Assembly: GCA_014380625.1 (NCBI GenBank)
Contig: JACMJL010000150.1
Span: 1-34,463 of the forward strand
DNA: 34,463 nucleotides
Source: Clostridiaceae bacterium
GTDB lineage: Bacteria > Bacillota > Clostridia > Clostridiales > Clostridiaceae
Direction: 5' to 3'
The position numbers were made by a program, and so were the translations under genes. Under the pieces are notes generated by a model. It was not told the origin of the DNA. It made no database searches and worked only from the letters and a program-made list of their open reading frames with translations. How positions within the stretch are numbered: position 1 is the first letter of the stretch; the number at the start of each line of letters is the position of its first letter. Below are positions 31,838-34,463 of the stretch, in pieces.

Positions 31838-32740
31838 ATGAGTAAAAAAGAGAATTTTTTAAATGAAATAAAGAGTGGGAGTAGTATGAAAATATCATTA
31901 ATGGTTATGAAAATAATATTTAAAGATCCTACGAAAATTGTATGTATATTAGCAGATAAAAGTGGAGAGGTGAAGGCTAATATATCAAGTAAGATGGAGG
32001 ATATTAGTGAAGGAAAGATAATTGAAATTGAAGGAATTAAAGATGGAAATCTAGATGTAAAAAAATATGAGTTTATTTCAGACTATAATCTCACAGACTA
32101 TCTTCCTACAGTAAAAAGACCTATTGATGATATTATGAAGGAAATTGATTCATATACAAATCAATATATTATTTCGCGGGAAAGTAAAGCTTTAAATAAT
32201 TATTTTTTCACCGACCCAATATTCTTAGATAAATTTAAAAGGGGAATAGGCGGAGTTTCTATGCATCATAATTATATTGGTGGACTTGCAGAACATACCT
32301 TAAATGTTATGTATCTAACCGCTATGCTTTGTGATAGATATGGATGTAGGAGAACAGACACCGCTGTGCTTGCAGCAAAACTTCATGATATTGGGAAGAT
32401 TTATGAATTATATTATGATGGTCCTTTTAAGTATACTCTTAGAGGGGAGATGGAAGGCCATATCGTTATTGGGACAGAGTTAATTGATAACGCTATAAGA
32501 GAAAACCCTACATTTTATTCTGAGGATTTTGTTAACAGAATAAAGGGCTGCATTGTTCAACATCATGGAACTCTTGAACATGGTTCTCCAAGAAAAATGA
32601 ATATGGAAGAGTCATTTATCCTAAACTATGCTGATTCCATAGATGCAACAATTAATAAGATATCTCAACAAAAGGATAAAACAGAACCAGGTAATTGGTC
32701 AGAATATGATAGGAAAATTGAAACTAAATTATACTTATAG
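31838..32740 (+). CDS. yhaM: YhaM-like 3'-5' exoribonuclease (OB fold plus HD domain)
   Basis: YhaM-family enzymes trim RNA (and ssDNA) from the 3' end and are common in Firmicutes. The 300-residue product (family about 314) has an OB-fold at about 15-75 (KIVCILADKSGEVKANIS) and an HD phosphohydrolase domain at about 130-280: MHHNYIGGLAEHTLNVM, KLHDIGKIYEL, GEMEGHIVIGTELID, HHGTLEHGSPRKMNMEE and the late NYADSIDATI. The start is ATG 31838, preceded by TTGGAGG (31827-31833); an upstream ATG at 31751 would add a stretch that overlaps the terminator and has no RBS. DUF503 follows 20 nt later. It is close to, but separated by a terminator from, the RNA-repair genes. Confidence 0.88.
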   Translation: MSKKENFLNEIKSGSSMKISLMVMKIIFKDPTKIVCILADKSGEVKANISSKMEDISEGKIIEIEGIKDGNLDVKKYEFISDYNLTDYLPTVKRPIDDIMKEIDSYTNQYIISRESKALNNYFFTDPIFLDKFKRGIGGVSMHHNYIGGLAEHTLNVMYLTAMLCDRYGCRRTDTAVLAAKLHDIGKIYELYYDGPFKYTLRGEMEGHIVIGTELIDNAIRENPTFYSEDFVNRIKGCIVQHHGTLEHGSPRKMNMEESFILNYADSIDATINKISQQKDKTEPGNWSEYDRKIETKLYL

Positions 32741-32760
32741 TAATGAGCAGGTGATAAGAA

Positions 32761-33036
32761 ATGAAGATTTTACTTTTGACGGTTACCTTAAGAGCATCTT
32801 GGGTACACTCCTTAAAAGAAAAGAGAATGGTAGTAAAAAGTATAGTTCAAAAACTAAAAAATAAGTTTAATATTTCTGTAGCAGAAGTAGCAGAACAGGA
32901 TATTCATCAAATAATAGTTATTGGTATTGCAGGAATATGTGGGACCACAGCACAGGTGGATTCCACAATGGAAAATGTTATTACTTTTATAGAAGGTAAT
33001 ACTGATGCGGAAATAATTGATATTCAAAAGGAATAA
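32761..33036 (+). CDS. DUF503 family protein (YlxP-like)
   Basis: This 91-residue protein belongs to the small DUF503 family, known for a swapped-dimer ferredoxin-like fold; YlxP of Bacillus lies in the nusA-infB-rbfA operon and is linked to ribosome work. Marks here are the SLKEKRMVVKSIVQKLKNKF segment (about 18-37) and AEVAEQDIHQIIVIGIAGIC (about 40-59). The RBS AGGTGAT precedes ATG 32761. It forms a two-gene operon with the YhaM-like exonuclease. The function is not known beyond RNA or ribosome association. Confidence 0.88.
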   Translation: MKILLLTVTLRASWVHSLKEKRMVVKSIVQKLKNKFNISVAEVAEQDIHQIIVIGIAGICGTTAQVDSTMENVITFIEGNTDAEIIDIQKE

Positions 33037-33041
33037 ACTAG

Positions 33042-33092
33042 TTGACAAGATTGGATTACGGGTGTAATATTTAATCATTCTTACAAGTGTAA
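33042..33092 (+). promoter_or_regulatory. blaI-blaR1 promoter with two BlaI operators
   Basis: TTGACA (33042-33047) and TAATAT (33065-33070) are 17 nt apart. Operator 1, ATTACGGGTGTAAT (33055-33068), fills the spacer and the -10 box. Operator 2, TTACAAGTGTAA (33081-33092), is a perfect palindrome. Both match the TACA-TGTA dyad of BlaI/MecI sites, so the operon should be autorepressed. Confidence 0.85.
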
Positions 33093-33110
33093 TCCAAGGG
33101 GGTTATTAAT

Positions 33111-33485
33111 ATGAAAGCAATAGTGCAAATTTCAGAAGCTGAGTTGGAGGTTATGAAAATACTCTGGGAACTTGGTGAGGCAACCAGTTCTCAGATTGTT
33201 GATAGACTTACAAGAACTACTGATTGGAAACCAAAAACAATTCAGACCCTTATCACCCGTCTTGCTACAAAAGGAGCAATAAAATCTGAAAATACCAATA
33301 GTAAGGCCTTTTTGTACTCACCACTAGTAGGTGAAAATGAGTATAAGTCATATGTTAACAATTCGCTTTTACAAAAGTTATATAACGGTTCACTAAATTT
33401 AATGCTATCAAGTTTTATTAAAGAACAGAAGCTCTCAAAAGCAGATATAGACAGCTTAAAAAAACTGCTTGAAGAGGAGGAATAA
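33111..33485 (+). CDS. blaI: BlaI/MecI-family repressor
   Basis: The 124-residue winged-helix repressor has the family start ISEAELEVMKILWELGEATS (about 7-26) and recognition region WKPKTIQTLITRLATKGAI (about 43-61), followed by a C-terminal dimerisation part (about 80-124). In staphylococci, cleavage of this part by the BlaR1/MecR1 pathway frees the beta-lactamase promoter. Its two operators lie in front of it, and the sensor gene begins 2 nt after its stop. No beta-lactamase or penicillin-binding protein gene is visible in the window, so the target outside the operon is unknown; many clostridial BlaI pairs respond to other wall stress. Confidence 0.93.
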   Translation: MKAIVQISEAELEVMKILWELGEATSSQIVDRLTRTTDWKPKTIQTLITRLATKGAIKSENTNSKAFLYSPLVGENEYKSYVNNSLLQKLYNGSLNLMLSSFIKEQKLSKADIDSLKKLLEEEE

Positions 33486-33487
33486 AT

Positions 33488-34463
33488 ATGACGGCTTTAT
33501 TTAGTACTGTGTTACAAACCTCAATTTATGCAACTATTGTAGGAATTGTCATCCTAATAACTAAACATTTCTTGAGAGACAAACTAAATGCTAAGTGGCA
33601 ATACCTTATTTGGTCAGTGCTTATATTAAAGTTGCTAGTTCCTTTTGGTCCTGAAAGTGCAGTAAGTTTGTTTAATACAGTACCTGAAATTCCAAAAACA
33701 GTCAGTTTTAGTAAGGCTTATGAACAGGTTCAGTTAGATATTACTGAAAAACAACTGAAGGCCTCCACTATAACGCCTGAGTTAATTGCTAAAAGTAAGT
33801 CCCTATCCTTTGCTAAAACTGTAGAAGTAGCCATTCCATATATTTGGGGAATTGGTGTAATATTAATGTTGTTATGGTTATTTTACACCTATTATTCAAT
33901 GAACCAAAAGTTGGCCAAAGGTTCTATAGCTGCAAATGAAAGAATACTGACAATTTTTCAAAACTGCAAAGTTAAAATAGGGGTTTCGAAAGATATAGAA
34001 ATTTTAATTCAAGATATTGTTGGTAGCCCTTCCTTGTTTGGCATAATACATCCTAAAATTCTCTTGGTTCTCCATGTAGAAAACTTCACAGATAAAGAAA
34101 TTGAATATATCCTGCTTCACGAATTAGCCCATTATCAGCGAAAGGATGTATTGGTTAATTATCTATTATTGACCATGCAGCTTGTACATTGGTTTAATCC
34201 CTTAATGTGGTATTGCTTTAAATGTATTCGTCAGGATATGGAGGTTGCTACAGACGAGAAGGTGTTATTGACCTTAGAAAAAAAAGAACATGTAGATTAT
34301 GGCAAAGTTTTACTTATGGTTTTAGAGAATATTTCAGTTACTAGACTTGCACCAAAACTTATTGGTATGGTAGATGATAAGAAGAATATGAAAAGAAGAA
34401 TTAAAATGATAAAGATGTCTGAGTTCTTCAAAAGTAAAGGTAGAGTAGTGCTTGTAGTTGGTT
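33488..34463 (+). CDS. blaR1: BlaR1/MecR1-family M56 metallopeptidase sensor (partial, 3' end beyond window)
   Basis: The visible 325 residues show a membrane zinc peptidase of family M56. There are hydrophobic segments near 8-26, 36-53 and 112-135, the zinc motif HELAHYQRKD (about 212-221), the amphipathic/hydrophobic stretch NYLLLTMQLVHWFNPLMWY (about 224-242), and DMEVATDEKVL (about 251-261) with the third zinc ligand. The last membrane helix begins at the window edge. The extracellular sensor domain (penicillin-binding in true BlaR1) would lie beyond the end and cannot be judged, so the signal is unknown. The start ATG 33488 has GGAGGA upstream inside the end of blaI, indicating coupled translation. 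Confidence 0.9.
   Translation, partial: MTALFSTVLQTSIYATIVGIVILITKHFLRDKLNAKWQYLIWSVLILKLLVPFGPESAVSLFNTVPEIPKTVSFSKAYEQVQLDITEKQLKASTITPELIAKSKSLSFAKTVEVAIPYIWGIGVILMLLWLFYTYYSMNQKLAKGSIAANERILTIFQNCKVKIGVSKDIEILIQDIVGSPSLFGIIHPKILLVLHVENFTDKEIEYILLHELAHYQRKDVLVNYLLLTMQLVHWFNPLMWYCFKCIRQDMEVATDEKVLLTLEKKEHVDYGKVLLMVLENISVTRLAPKLIGMVDDKKNMKRRIKMIKMSEFFKSKGRVVLVVG

Noticed and set aside
32643-32864. 73-codon ORF overlapping yhaM and DUF503
   Set aside because: Out-of-frame shadow of two clear genes.
1-34463. CRISPR array, prophage or complete insertion sequence
   Set aside because: I saw no regularly spaced repeats, phage genes or transposase gene; the only mobile traces are the three short GC-rich repeats.

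Overview
The window is low-GC DNA from a fermentative member of the Clostridia, most likely Clostridium in the broad sense. The evidence is strong AAGGAGG-type ribosome binding sites, frequent TTG and GTG starts, AGA/ATA-rich codon use, and PduL, YhaM, DUF503 and BlaI families typical of Firmicutes. I cannot name the species.

Positions 1-5340 are the 3' part of a bacterial microcompartment (BMC) operon. It encodes a hexamer shell protein (PduA-like), PduL, a pentamer shell protein (PduN/EutN-like), a PduS-like flavo-Fe/S protein, PduT with its Cys38, a three-helix membrane protein that looks like a Pycsar-type (DUF5706) TM protein, and a tandem class II aldolase whose second half has lost the active-site residues. 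With the sugar genes downstream this fits L-fucose/L-rhamnose breakdown: aldol cleavage to lactaldehyde, 1,2-propanediol, propanal, propionyl-phosphate. The dehydratase and aldehyde dehydrogenase are not in the window.

Positions 5400-7000 hold a small membrane protein and a secreted repeat protein with a good promoter. Positions 7035-21804 are a deoxysugar uptake and regulation island: an AraC-type regulator (its best ribosome binding site precedes an ATA codon), an AraA/fucose-isomerase-like enzyme, a RhaM-like mutarotase, a rhamnose-type ABC transporter (ATPase, two permeases, RhaS-like binding protein), a second RbsABC-type transporter whose ATPase gene is separated from its partners by a DeoR-type regulator, and L-rhamnose isomerase on the opposite strand. 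The control regions contain a 20-bp-period direct repeat, cre-like sites, and an 18-20-nt motif shared by the first transporter leader and the deoR leader.

Positions 22058-26421 are one large secreted GH13 amylase/neopullulanase gene broken by a 1-nt frameshift near 24358. Its 3' end runs into a short interspersed repeat (core GGGGACGGGGTTGTTG) that occurs three times, each at or just after a gene end; one copy is a full palindrome.

Positions 26551-31676 form a probable RNA-repair locus and are the most interesting part. Two overlapping WYL regulators diverge from rtcB (RNA ligase). Directly after rtcB lies a structured RNA in which a T-arm, a capped acceptor-like stem and a D-arm follow one another. 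This is a circularly permuted tRNA shape that keeps the positions needed for the tRNA elbow. A second perfect T-arm follows, then a soluble SPFH/slipin-like gene. The order resembles RtcB/Y-RNA loci of other bacteria, but no Ro protein is present in the window.

Positions 31838-34463 hold YhaM-like 3'-5' exoribonuclease, a DUF503 protein, and a BlaI/BlaR1-type sensor pair with two clear BlaI operators; blaR1 is cut by the window end.
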